DNA from: Paratractidigestivibacter sp963640745
Lineage (GTDB): Bacteria; Actinomycetota; Coriobacteriia; Coriobacteriales; Atopobiaceae
Reading direction: 5' to 3'
NCBI GenBank assembly: GCA_963640745.1
Contig: CAVIBB010000038.1
Span: 1 to 15,177 of the forward strand
DNA length: 15,177 nt
Shown here: piece by piece, positions 6,907-13,249 of the stretch
Layout of the letters: the number at the start of each line of letters is the position of its first letter
Numbering within the stretch: position 1 is the first letter of the stretch
Translations under genes and position numbers: made by a program
Notes under the pieces: model-generated
Seen by the model: only the letters and a program-made list of their open reading frames with translations
Told to the model about the DNA's origin: nothing
Database searches by the model: none

Positions 6907-8008
6907 TGAAAACCTCCGTACGGGCCGCGCTCATGCGGATGGACAGGCGACCCGGTTCGCAATCGACCTCGCTGGCGTAGCCGTCGATGACCTTATGGGA
7001 AAGCTCCTCCATGTCCTCGTACGGGAAGAGGGCACGGCCGTCCTCGTCCTCGAAAGCCAGCTCGAACTCATCCTCCTTCTCGGAATAGCGCAGCGTAAGG
7101 CGAGCAGCCGCGACGTCGTCGCAGGCAAAGACGCTCTGGTAGACGGCCTCCTCAATCACGAGAAGGACACGCATGATGCGGGCATCGGCAACGAGCTGCC
7201 GGCGAAGGAAGGCGGCCACCCGGCCCTGAAGCTCGAAGAAATCGAAGCTGTCGCGGCGCATCTCGTAGGTAAAGCTCTTGATGCGGAAAATGAAGTCTCG
7301 GGTACGGGGTCGCTGCGGGCGCTCGAAAATCTGCTCGGGCGAGCCGTCCTCATAGATTCCCCGCTCGTCCAGGTAGAAGATGCGGTTGGAGACGTTGCGA
7401 GCGAAATTCATCTCGTGGGTAACGATGAGCATGGTGGTCCCGGCGTCGGCAAGGGCCTTCATAACGGCAAGGACCTCCCCCACCATGGTGGGGTCGAGCG
7501 CGCTCGTGGGCTCATCGAAAATGATGACCTCGGGATCCATGGCGAGCGTGCGCGCGATGGCCGCGCGCTGCTTCTGGCCACCGGAAAGCTCGTCGGGATA
7601 CGCGAGTGCCCGATGGGCGAGGCCGACCGTCTCGAGAAGCTCCATCGAGCGGTCGTAAGCTTCCTGGCGACTGCGTCCAAGCAGGTTGACCTGGCCGACC
7701 ATGACATTCTCGACGACCGTCATGTTCGAGAAGAGATTGAAGGACTGGAATACCATGCCCATCTTGCGGCGCAGTCCCTGCAGGGCACGCGGATCGTCCC
7801 CGACTTTCTGTCCATCGAACCAGACCTCGCCGGCGGTCGGTGGATCGAGGAAGTTGAGACAACGCGTGAAAGTCGACTTTCCGCAGCCGGACGGGCCGAT
7901 GATGGATATGACGTCGCCGCGGTTGATGTCGACGTCAACGCCCTCAAGAATCACGTTTTCGCCGTAGCTCTTGCAAAGACCGCGGACGCTGATCAATGGA
8001 TTGCCCAT
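6899..8008 (-). CDS. Amino acid ABC transporter ATPase with C-terminal extension
   Basis: The first ~245 of 369 residues form a standard polar amino acid ABC ATPase: Walker A GPSGCGKST (38-46), Q-loop Gln88, signature LSGGQKQR (141-148), Walker B VIIFDEP (161-167), D-loop SALD and switch His198 (THE). It powers the fused receptor-permease encoded immediately downstream, with an 8-nt overlap. Family members usually end near residue 245-255. Here about 115 residues follow, including MRVLLVIEEAVYQSVFA, a beta-rich stretch (ARLTLRYSEKEDEFELAFEDEDGRALFP) and KVIDGYASEVD-GRLSIRM. That pattern recalls the RsbW/SpoIIAB-like GHKL ATPase fold, but the N-box Asn is absent and G-boxes are not clear, so any nucleotide binding is doubtful. 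The ATG at 8008 has AAGGGGG about 10 nt upstream, a rather long spacing. Confidence 0.93.
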   Translation of the reverse strand: MGNPLISVRGLCKSYGENVILEGVDVDINRGDVISIIGPSGCGKSTFTRCLNFLDPPTAGEVWFDGQKVGDDPRALQGLRRKMGMVFQSFNLFSNMTVVENVMVGQVNLLGRSRQEAYDRSMELLETVGLAHRALAYPDELSGGQKQRAAIARTLAMDPEVIIFDEPTSALDPTMVGEVLAVMKALADAGTTMLIVTHEMNFARNVSNRIFYLDERGIYEDGSPEQIFERPQRPRTRDFIFRIKSFTYEMRRDSFDFFELQGRVAAFLRRQLVADARIMRVLLVIEEAVYQSVFACDDVAAARLTLRYSEKEDEFELAFEDEDGRALFPYEDMEELSHKVIDGYASEVDCEPGRLSIRMSAARTEVFNG

Positions 8009-8149
8009 CCTGCGGTTACCCCCTTACGCCGGATCGCGCTGCTTACGCGGATAGATACAAGCGGCCGTCGCCGCCATGCGTCCATAGTAAACGCGCCCAC
8101 GCATCACTCCCGCACCAAGGGGCCGCGGGCCCAACCCACCGCGTATGAA

Positions 8150-8187
8150 CCGAGCGCCCACCGGAGGGAGGTCCAGGGGGCGCTCGG
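8150..8187. repeat. Inverted repeat between the 93-residue orphan gene and the ABC operon
   Basis: CCGAGCGCCC at 8150-8159 pairs perfectly with GGGCGCTCGG at 8178-8187 (10 bp, 18-nt loop). No T-tract follows on either strand. Its position 57 nt beyond the orphan gene stop suggests a U-less terminator or a 3'-end stabilising stem, separating it from the transporter operon. No convincing promoter was found for the ABC operon in the 235-nt gap (8009-8243). Confidence 0.5.
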
Positions 8188-8243
8188 CAAATCTAGAGGG
8201 CGCGGGGATGTCCGGCCAAGGAGCCCGCGCAGGGGATGTCAGG

Positions 8244-8525
8244 CTAGGCGGCTTCCTCGCAAGAGGCGTCGACCTGCGCGCGACCATCGTTCGTCTCGCC
8301 GGCAAGAGGCGCGCCGAGCGCTGAGCGCAGCTGGGCGAGACGCTCATGAGCCCACGCCGAATCGCCCAAACCGAAGGCGGCAAGCGTATCTCCGTCCTCC
8401 ATCCCGAGCGTGAACTCGAGGCGTGACAAATCTTCGATCGTGCCGTACGCCTCCACCAATAGTGCGCGTAGGGCACGGAGGGTCCTGAGGTCGTCAGCCG
8501 TGAGTTGCTTATCTCTGTACGTCAT
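8244..8525 (-). CDS. 93-residue hypothetical protein
   Basis: I do not recognise this protein. It is predicted to be mostly helical and soluble: an N-terminal charged helical stretch (KQLTADDLRTLRALRALLVEAYGTIEDLSRLEF), a short linker, a second helix (DSAWAHERLAQLRSALG) and an acidic, low-complexity tail ending SCEEAA. There is no signal peptide, membrane segment or obvious DNA-binding motif. The frame is open to 8768, but that extension overlaps the AraC-type gene and has arginine-rich shadow-like composition. The ATG at 8525 has AAGGGAG 6 nt upstream and is clearly the better start. It lies 85 nt downstream of the AraC-type regulator in the same direction and may be co-transcribed with it. 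Confidence 0.65.
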   Translation of the reverse strand: MTYRDKQLTADDLRTLRALRALLVEAYGTIEDLSRLEFTLGMEDGDTLAAFGLGDSAWAHERLAQLRSALGAPLAGETNDGRAQVDASCEEAA

Positions 8526-8610
8526 TGCTTCTCCCTTCGTCGCCTGCTGTTGAGGCCAGTATGCTGGGAAAAGCCTTCTCAACCTAGATTGGTATGTGCC
8601 AGGAATTGTT

Positions 8611-9522
8611 CTATTTCTGCCAACGGCGGCGATACTCACTTGGCGTGCAGCCGAGCGACTCCTTAAACACGCGCGCAAAGAGGCTCGCGCCGCCGAGGCC
8701 GCTGAGCTGCGCCACGGTGCCCACGGGCCGCGTAGTGTGGGCAAGCATACGGCACGCCTGCTCAACACGGTAATCCCTCAGGTAGCTCGACGGGCTCGTG
8801 TGCAGGACCTCGTTGAACGTGCGATAGCACTCGCGCTCGCTCGTGAAGCCGGCCTCGGCGATATCCGCGACGGATATGCGCTCGGGGTAGTGCAGCCCGA
8901 TATAGTCGAGCATGAGCTTGAGGCGGTCGCCCTGAGCCGTGGGCATCTGTGCCGGGCCTCCCGCGATCAGCGGCCGCGTGAGCTCGACGAGCTCCGCCCA
9001 TGCCTCGCAAAGAAGCGCGTGAACCCGCAGCTCCCAGCTGCCTTCCTCGGCAAGCGCGACATCGGTAACCTCCTCCATAAGCTCGCGCAGGCGAAGGCTC
9101 GGGACGTCGTCGCTCGCGTACGCCACCAGCTCAACCGAGGTCGCGCGGCATAGCGGCTCGACGAACCTGCGGGAAAGCAGGCTCCCCTCGGGCGCGATGA
9201 ACGGCGGGCGGAACATGTGCACATGGAGCGAGGCTCCTTCCATACCGCCCCGCGCACGCGTCCTGTGCAGCACGTTCGCGTTGACGAAGGCGACGTCACC
9301 GGGTCGAACGATGGCCTGCGCGTGCGGCGTCATGCACTCCACCTCGCCGGAGATCGCGAGGTACATCTCGATCTCCTGGTGCCAGTGCCACGGAACCGCC
9401 TTCTCGCTGTAGCGGTCGTGGTCCGAGAGGAGAAAGAGGTACGGGAACTCCTCGGACAGCCCCTCGATATACTCCTCGCGACCGCCCGGCCGCAGGTCCA
9501 AGTGGTCAAAGCACGCGCGCAT
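8611..9522 (-). CDS. AraC-family transcriptional regulator with cupin sensor domain
   Basis: This 303-residue regulator has an N-terminal cupin-type ligand domain at about 40-110 (PWHWHQEIEMYLAISGEV, VRPGDVAFVNANVLHR), whose HWHxE resembles the metal/ligand-binding cupin motif. A linker follows, then a C-terminal AraC DNA-binding domain at about 200-303 with two helix-turn-helix units (ISVADIAEAGFTSERECYRTFNEV and GTVAQLSGLGGASLFARVFKESLGCTPSEYRR). The ligand is probably a sugar or related metabolite by analogy with cupin-AraC proteins, but nothing in the sequence identifies it. It begins 17 nt after the GntR-type gene stops and so is very likely in the same operon, with a GGGGA ribosome site 5 nt before the ATG. 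Two different regulators in one transcript suggests a layered switch; targets are not evident. Confidence 0.92.
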   Translation of the reverse strand: MRACFDHLDLRPGGREEYIEGLSEEFPYLFLLSDHDRYSEKAVPWHWHQEIEMYLAISGEVECMTPHAQAIVRPGDVAFVNANVLHRTRARGGMEGASLHVHMFRPPFIAPEGSLLSRRFVEPLCRATSVELVAYASDDVPSLRLRELMEEVTDVALAEEGSWELRVHALLCEAWAELVELTRPLIAGGPAQMPTAQGDRLKLMLDYIGLHYPERISVADIAEAGFTSERECYRTFNEVLHTSPSSYLRDYRVEQACRMLAHTTRPVGTVAQLSGLGGASLFARVFKESLGCTPSEYRRRWQK

Positions 9523-9539
9523 CGCAGTCCCCGGACGGC

Positions 9540-10265
9540 TCAGCGCACGTGAGTGAGGCGGTACTTGAACTGATCCGCCCGCGCGACGCTGTGCGTGTAC
9601 TCGATCACGATGTTCTGGTCGTTGTACGTCACGCGCGAGAGCTGAAGGACCGGGGCGCCCTCGGCGATCCCCAGCACCTCGGCATCGTTTTGGCGGGCAA
9701 CGCTGGCAAAGAACTCCTCCTCGGCCACGCGGATGACCTCTTTGTAGTCGTTCTCGAAGATGGCGTAGAGGGACTTGCCGCTCAGGGCCTCGGCATCGAG
9801 GCCGATGAAGCGGCTTGCGGGAACATAGGTCCGCTCAACCATCATGGGGACGCCATCTGCCAGGCGCAGGCGCTTCATGTAGTGGACTTTGTCGCCGAGA
9901 TGAAGGCCCATGCGGTCCGCGACTGTCTTGGACGCATCGAAGGTCTGGAACTCAAGGTCGATAGTCTTGGGCTCTCGCCCGGCATCGCGCATCTGCTCGG
10001 TAAAGCTGTAGTTCGTGGTGAGGTCCATCGCCTTGCTCGTGAGGTCCGAGACGAACGTGCCCTTGCCGTGGCGGCGCGTGATAAGGCCGAGGGTCTCGAG
10101 CTCCTTCAGCGCAAGGCGAACCGTCGTGCGCGAAAGGCCGTAGCGCTCGGAGAGCTCGCGCTCGGACGGAAGAAGATCGCCGGGCTCCATCTCGTTCTCG
10201 ATCCGTTCGCGGAGGATATCCACGAGCTGGTCATAGAGCGGCTGCTTCCGAGATGTGAGGCCCAT
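9540..10265 (-). CDS. GntR-family (HutC/UTRA) transcriptional regulator
   Basis: This 241-residue protein has an N-terminal winged helix-turn-helix at about 9-73 (PLYDQLVDILRERIENEMEPGDLLPSERELSERYGLSRTTVRLALKELETLGLITRRHGKGTFVS), the GntR signature. A UTRA effector-binding domain follows at about 95-238 (VHYMKRLRLADGVPMMVERTYVP, ending with the IVIEYTHSVARADQFKYRL motif typical of HutC-type members). Such regulators commonly respond to phosphorylated sugars or amino sugars, which fits the neighbouring HAD phosphatase, EIIA and ROK kinase, though the effector is unknown. The ATG at 10265 has a strong GGAGGAG site 6 nt upstream. A palindrome, GTTATAAC, overlaps its own -10 element, suggesting autoregulation. 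The AraC-type gene follows 17 nt later. Confidence 0.93.
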   Translation of the reverse strand: MGLTSRKQPLYDQLVDILRERIENEMEPGDLLPSERELSERYGLSRTTVRLALKELETLGLITRRHGKGTFVSDLTSKAMDLTTNYSFTEQMRDAGREPKTIDLEFQTFDASKTVADRMGLHLGDKVHYMKRLRLADGVPMMVERTYVPASRFIGLDAEALSGKSLYAIFENDYKEVIRVAEEEFFASVARQNDAEVLGIAEGAPVLQLSRVTYNDQNIVIEYTHSVARADQFKYRLTHVR

Positions 10266-10290
10266 TCGTCTCTCCTCCGCACGTATGCTG

Positions 10291-10312
10291 GTTATAACAA
10301 CTTGGTATCAAG
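10291..10312 (-). promoter_or_regulatory. Promoter and candidate operator of the gntR-araC pair
   Basis: Read leftward, 10299-10291 is TGTTATAAC, an extended -10 (TGn plus TATAAC). The same bases contain the perfect palindrome GTTATAAC (10291-10298), which matches the GT-N-TA-N-AC core of GntR-family operators. Just upstream, 10301-10312 is CTTG-GTAT-CAAG, a second dyad. Both sites are close enough to the promoter for repression. Assignment of the bound regulator is inference. Confidence 0.45.
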
Positions 10313-10371
10313 CAACTATAAACGTCGGAGCAGTGTGCGGAGGCCGCGAATCGGCAACGGGCAGTAGAACG

Positions 10372-10399
10372 GGACGGCGGGAATGCCACCGGCACGTCC
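10372..10399 (-). terminator. Possible U-less terminator after the HAD gene
   Basis: Thirteen nucleotides beyond the HAD stop, GGACG pairs with CGTCC and encloses a small TGCC-GGT-GGCA hairpin. No U-tract follows, so this could be a stabilising 3' structure rather than a terminator. It is the only candidate in the gap before the GntR promoter. Confidence 0.3.
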
Positions 10400-10412
10400 T
10401 GGCCGAAAGGGC

Positions 10413-11228
10413 CTACGAGACAAACGGCCAGTTGCCGCCGGCGAGCGCCTCGATGGCGGCGGGAACCGCGTCGTCCTCGACGGCGCCGATGTGCCACCGC
10501 GCGGCCTCACGCGCCTCGGGAAGAGCCCCCGCCACCGCAACCGAGTGCTCGACCGCCCCGAACATCTGCAGGTCGTTGCCCGCGTCGCCGAAAACGACCG
10601 CCTCCTCGGGAGAGATGCCAAGGCGCTCAAGCAGCCACTTGACCGCCTCGCCCTTGTTCCAGCCGGCAGGCATCGCATTGGAAAAGGCCGCCTGGGGCAC
10701 GTCGAAATCGATGCCCTCGACTTCGCGGTTCAGGCGGGCAACGACCTCGCGGGTACGCTCTATATCGCCGCATATAAAGACGTTGGCCTTGGTGATGCCG
10801 GACTCCGGGACGTCGTCACGGTCAAGGCAAGTCTCGGCATAGCTGGGGAAACACCCACGCAGGTCCTCTCGCTCGCCCTGCACGAGGTAGGGCGTCGCCC
10901 CCTCGAAGAAAAGCAGGCCGGTTCGCTCAATGCCCGAAAGGACCTCGAGCGCGCGCCGGATGGACGCCGCCGGGACCTCTTTTTGAAAAACGAGCTCACC
11001 GCCGAGATAAATCTGGGAGCCGTTGGTGGCGAGGGCGGTCTCGCAGCAGGCCTCGTCGCCGCCGAAGAAGCCGGGAATCCATGAATAGAAGCGACCGCTC
11101 GCGGGGCCGACGAGGATACCCGCGGAAAGCGCAGAGCGGAACGCCTCGACGCAGCGCTCGCTCACTACCTTCTTGCCATAGGGAAGAATCGTTCCGTCGA
11201 TGTCGGTAAGAATGAGCTTGATGGCCAT
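10413..11228 (-). CDS. Cof-type HAD-IIB family sugar-phosphate phosphatase
   Basis: This 271-residue haloacid dehalogenase-superfamily hydrolase has all four motifs: I DIDGT (Asp9 nucleophile, Asp11 acid/base), II GPASGR (Ser44), III Lys192 in WNKGEAVKWLLERLGI, and IV VVFGDAGNDLQMF (Asp215, Asp219) for magnesium. The large C2B cap between about 85 and 185 and the Asn-Lys-Gly motif place it in the Cof/YbjI-like subgroup, which dephosphorylates sugar phosphates and other small phosphates with broad specificity. The ATG at 11228 has AGAAAGG 7 nt upstream. It is isolated from the EIIA gene by a strong terminator and has its own structured leader. Its position between a PTS component and a UTRA regulator suggests a sugar-phosphate role, but the substrate is not determinable. 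Confidence 0.92.
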   Translation of the reverse strand: MAIKLILTDIDGTILPYGKKVVSERCVEAFRSALSAGILVGPASGRFYSWIPGFFGGDEACCETALATNGSQIYLGGELVFQKEVPAASIRRALEVLSGIERTGLLFFEGATPYLVQGEREDLRGCFPSYAETCLDRDDVPESGITKANVFICGDIERTREVVARLNREVEGIDFDVPQAAFSNAMPAGWNKGEAVKWLLERLGISPEEAVVFGDAGNDLQMFGAVEHSVAVAGALPEAREAARWHIGAVEDDAVPAAIEALAGGNWPFVS

Positions 11229-11283
11229 GTGCGAGCCTTTCTACGAGGGACGGAGTTCTGTCCGGCCGGCTAACGGGGCGCGG

Positions 11284-11330
11284 GGAAGGCCTTTAAAATC
11301 GCCTGGCACCGTCGGCCGGCGTGGCCTTCC
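11284..11330. repeat. Inverted repeat in the HAD gene leader
   Basis: GGAAGGCC at 11284-11291 is a perfect complement of GGCCTTCC at 11323-11330. Within the 31-nt interval, GGCG and CGCC can pair to extend the structure. It begins immediately beyond the EIIA terminator tail, upstream of the HAD ribosome site, so it may form a 5' leader stem. No T-tract follows in either direction. Confidence 0.45.
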
Positions 11331-11369
11331 GAGAAAAAGCGCCGGCACCCGACCTGAGGGCACCGGCGC
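11331..11369 (-). terminator. Intrinsic terminator after the EIIA gene
   Basis: A 12-bp stem (11339-11350 with 11358-11369, two G-U wobbles) closes a 7-nt loop and is followed leftward by TTTTTCTC. It lies 24 nt beyond the EIIA stop codon. This is the cleanest terminator of the leftward block and separates the EIIA transcript from the HAD gene. Confidence 0.93.
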
Positions 11370-11393
11370 GGATGCGACGAGTATGCGGGAAAC

Positions 11394-11852
11394 CTACTCG
11401 GCCTTGATGCCGTCGAGAACGAGCTCGGCGAGCTTGGCGGCGTCGTTCTCGGCAAGAAGCTCCTCGCGCTTGTGGGCGTCCATGAGCATGACGGCGATCT
11501 TGGAAAGAAGACGCAGGTGCGTGGTGCCGGCCTCGCCCGCGGGAATGAGCAGGGCGATGGCGCACTTGATGGGAGCGTCGTCCATGGAGGGCCACTCAAC
11601 GTCGGAGCTGAGCTTGGCGACGAGGACAACGGCCTCCTTGACGGCCGTGGTCTTGGCGTGCGGGATAGCGAAACCGCCGGTCATGCCGGTCGTGCCCTCG
11701 GCCTCGCGGGCACGGAAGGCCTCGAAGACGGCGTTGGCGTCCTCCGCATAACCGAGGTCGACAGCCTTCTGCGAGAAGAAGCTCAGGACCTCATCGATGG
11801 AGGAGGCGGCGCAGTCGGTAAAGACGTGGGACGCAGTGACGATTTCGCTCAT
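11394..11852 (-). CDS. PTS fructose-type EIIA domain protein (stand-alone)
   Basis: This 152-residue protein is a single EIIA domain of the fructose-mannitol class, which accepts a phosphate from HPr and passes it to an EIIB. The phospho-acceptor is His65 in the conserved GGFAIPHAKT motif. Other family features are the early FFSQKAVDLGYAED segment, FEAFRAREAEGTTGMTGG, IALLIPAGEAGTTHLRLLSKIAVML and the C-terminal LAELVLDGIKAE helix. Length fits one complete domain with no fused EIIB or EIIC. The ATG at 11852 has GGAG 7 nt upstream; an upstream extension to 11918 is arginine-rich and lies in a hairpin-containing leader, so it is rejected. No partner EIIB/EIIC is nearby, so it may serve a PTS encoded elsewhere or act as an EIIA-Ntr-like regulator. 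Confidence 0.93.
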   Translation of the reverse strand: MSEIVTASHVFTDCAASSIDEVLSFFSQKAVDLGYAEDANAVFEAFRAREAEGTTGMTGGFAIPHAKTTAVKEAVVLVAKLSSDVEWPSMDDAPIKCAIALLIPAGEAGTTHLRLLSKIAVMLMDAHKREELLAENDAAKLAELVLDGIKAE

Positions 11853-11883
11853 TAGGATGCTCCAATCCCTCAGCCAATATTTC

Positions 11884-11907
11884 GCGACGCCACTCCCCCG
11901 GCGTCGC
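11884..11907 (-). promoter_or_regulatory. Leader hairpin of the EIIA gene
   Basis: A perfect 8-bp stem (GCGACGCC with GGCGTCGC) and an 8-nt loop lie between the predicted EIIA promoter and its ribosome site. No U-tract follows leftward, so it does not look like a terminator. Roles as an mRNA-stabilising stem or a protein-binding site are open. Confidence 0.5.
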
Positions 11908-11918
11908 AGACAGACCAC

Positions 11919-11927
11919 AGAATACCA
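11919..11927 (-). promoter_or_regulatory. Extended -10 promoter of the EIIA gene
   Basis: Read leftward the sequence is TGGTATTCT, a TGn extension plus a four-of-six -10 hexamer. There is no good -35 hexamer at the normal distance. The start point would leave a leader of about 55-60 nt carrying the 8-bp hairpin. Confidence 0.4.
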
Positions 11928-11970
11928 CCTTTGAGAAGTTTAATTCCGCCAGCGGCGCACTTGCGACGGT

Positions 11971-11995
11971 GAACGTTATGGACAAACCGAACGTT
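11971..11995. repeat. Paired GAACGTT direct repeats upstream of the EIIA promoter
   Basis: GAACGTT occurs at 11971-11977 and again at 11989-11995, 18 bp apart in register, each containing the palindrome AACGTT. The pair lies 44-76 bp upstream of the predicted EIIA -10 element, in the usual range for activator sites. Chance occurrence cannot be excluded. Confidence 0.35.
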
Positions 11996-12030
11996 TTGCC
12001 GCCGGCGGACGACTCGAAGCGCTTGCGGCG

Positions 12031-12987
12031 CTACTTACCCATATGCTCGCCACGCAGGCGAAGGGCCTCGTAGGCACAGCCGTACATGGCCGCCTGGTTG
12101 CCGAGGCTCGCGGCCTCAATGCGCACGTCCTTGCAGGTGGGAAGGGCGTGAGCGGCAAAACGACGGCGAAGCTCCGGCGCGAACGTGGCAAAAGCGCCCG
12201 CGACGCCGCCTCCGAGCAGATACATCGCGGGGTCGACGATGCAGCTGATCTGCGACATGGCCTGGGCGAGGTATTCGCACATCTGGTCGACGGCGAGCTT
12301 GGCGCACTCGTCGCCGGCGGCCAACGCGCGGAAGACGGTGAGGGTATCGGTTGCGTGCTCGACGGCGGCGGGCTTGACGCCGCGGCGCTCGCACTCCTCG
12401 AGGTAAAGGCGCACGACGCCGGTGGCAGACGCGTACTGCTCCAGGCAGCCCTTGCGCCCGCAGCCGCAGCACCTCTCCTCCTCGGGGTTCACGGTGATGT
12501 GCCCCACCTCGCCGCCGGCGCCGAAGGCACCCGCGACGAGCTTGCCGCCGATGACCACGCCGGCCCCCACGCCGGTGCCAAGCGCGATGAGCACGTAGCT
12601 CGAGACGCCCTGCGCGACGCCGCCCCACATCTCGCCGAGCGCGGCGGCGTTGGCGTCGTTGACGAAGGCGACGGTGGCGTTGGGGAACGCCGCGTTGATG
12701 GCGGCGACGAGGCCCTCGGGATCCAGCTTGATGTTGGGCAGGAAGCCGACGGTTCCGTCGTCCGCCACGGGCCCGGGGATGTCGAGGCCGAGGGCGATGA
12801 CGTCGGCGGAGACGCAGTCGTGGGCGGAGAGGATCTTTGCCAGGCCGTCGACGACGACCGCATACGCTTCGGAGGAGATGAGCTCCGGAGTCGGGATCTT
12901 GCGCTCCTCGAGGAGCTCGCCTTGCGGGGTAAAGAGGCCCGCCTTGATGCTGGTGCCGCCGATGTCGATGCCGAGAACCGCTTCCAT
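12031..12987 (-). CDS. ROK-family sugar kinase, probable glucokinase
   Basis: This 318-residue cytoplasmic kinase would phosphorylate glucose or a related hexose with ATP. Visible motifs are the N-terminal phosphate-binding DIGGTSIKAG (8-17), LGLDIPGPV (67-74), catalytic Asp111 in FVNDANAAALGE, the LGTGVGAGVVIGGKL glycine-rich turn (136-150), Glu160-x-Gly-His163, and the zinc motif CCGCGRKGCLEQYAS (Cys174, Cys176, Cys181 with His163). There is no N-terminal DNA-binding domain, so it is a kinase rather than a NagC/XylR-type repressor. Residues match the GlcK group of actinobacterial and clostridial ROK kinases, but specificity for other hexoses or N-acetylhexosamines is possible. The ATG at 12987 has AAAGGA 8 nt upstream. 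It is divergent from the M32 peptidase, with a 262-bp shared upstream region. Confidence 0.93.
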   Translation of the reverse strand: MEAVLGIDIGGTSIKAGLFTPQGELLEERKIPTPELISSEAYAVVVDGLAKILSAHDCVSADVIALGLDIPGPVADDGTVGFLPNIKLDPEGLVAAINAAFPNATVAFVNDANAAALGEMWGGVAQGVSSYVLIALGTGVGAGVVIGGKLVAGAFGAGGEVGHITVNPEEERCCGCGRKGCLEQYASATGVVRLYLEECERRGVKPAAVEHATDTLTVFRALAAGDECAKLAVDQMCEYLAQAMSQISCIVDPAMYLLGGGVAGAFATFAPELRRRFAAHALPTCKDVRIEAASLGNQAAMYGCAYEALRLRGEHMGK

Positions 12988-13065
12988 GCCAGGGTTCCTT
13001 TCTCGCCGGGGGGCGGCCGGACGGCCGCGGATGCCCGATGGTGTTCGCTTTAAGTAAAACGCTTC

Positions 13066-13084
13066 CTGAACACTATAAGTTCAG
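13066..13084. promoter_or_regulatory. Dyad operator candidate between the kinase and peptidase genes
   Basis: CTGAAC (13066-13071) and GTTCAG (13079-13084) form a perfect 6-bp inverted repeat with a 7-bp AT-rich centre. That centre carries a possible -10 element for either strand (TATAGT leftward, TATAAG rightward). Next to it, AAGCGTTT read leftward resembles a LacI-family half-core. It lies in the shared upstream region of the two divergent genes, so a single regulator could affect both. Confidence 0.4.
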
Positions 13085-13186
13085 CCGGGTGCGCGAACGC
13101 GCGGGACGGCGCGAATTGTCCCGCCGGCGACACGTGCGGCGCGGCGGGCGAGCAGGCGGGTACACTGAAGGGGCATCGAATTTTCC

Positions 13187-13219
13187 GCGCCGGCGCCACG
13201 CAGGCGGCGGCGCTTTTTT
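13187..13219 (+). terminator. Intrinsic terminator in the M32 peptidase leader
   Basis: GCGCCG (13187-13192) pairs with CGGCGC (13208-13213), and after one G-G mismatch CGCC (13194-13197) pairs with GGCG (13203-13206) around an ACGCA loop. Six T residues follow at 13214-13219. The hairpin ends 30 nt before the peptidase ATG, and there is no rightward gene upstream for it to terminate. It is therefore a candidate attenuator of the peptidase gene. Only the rightward direction has the T-tract. Confidence 0.8.
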
Positions 13220-13249
13220 ACTCATCTTTGACCCCACCGGGAGGTATCC

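Noticed and set aside
6995..8413. 472-codon rightward frame opposite the ABC ATPase
   Set aside because: Antisense shadow with low-complexity composition; the leftward frame has every ABC ATPase motif.
8526..8768. N-terminal extension of the 93-residue orphan into the AraC-type gene
   Set aside because: The extension is Arg/Ala/Ser-rich frame-shadow sequence overlapping a clear AraC domain, and the internal ATG has a strong ribosome site.
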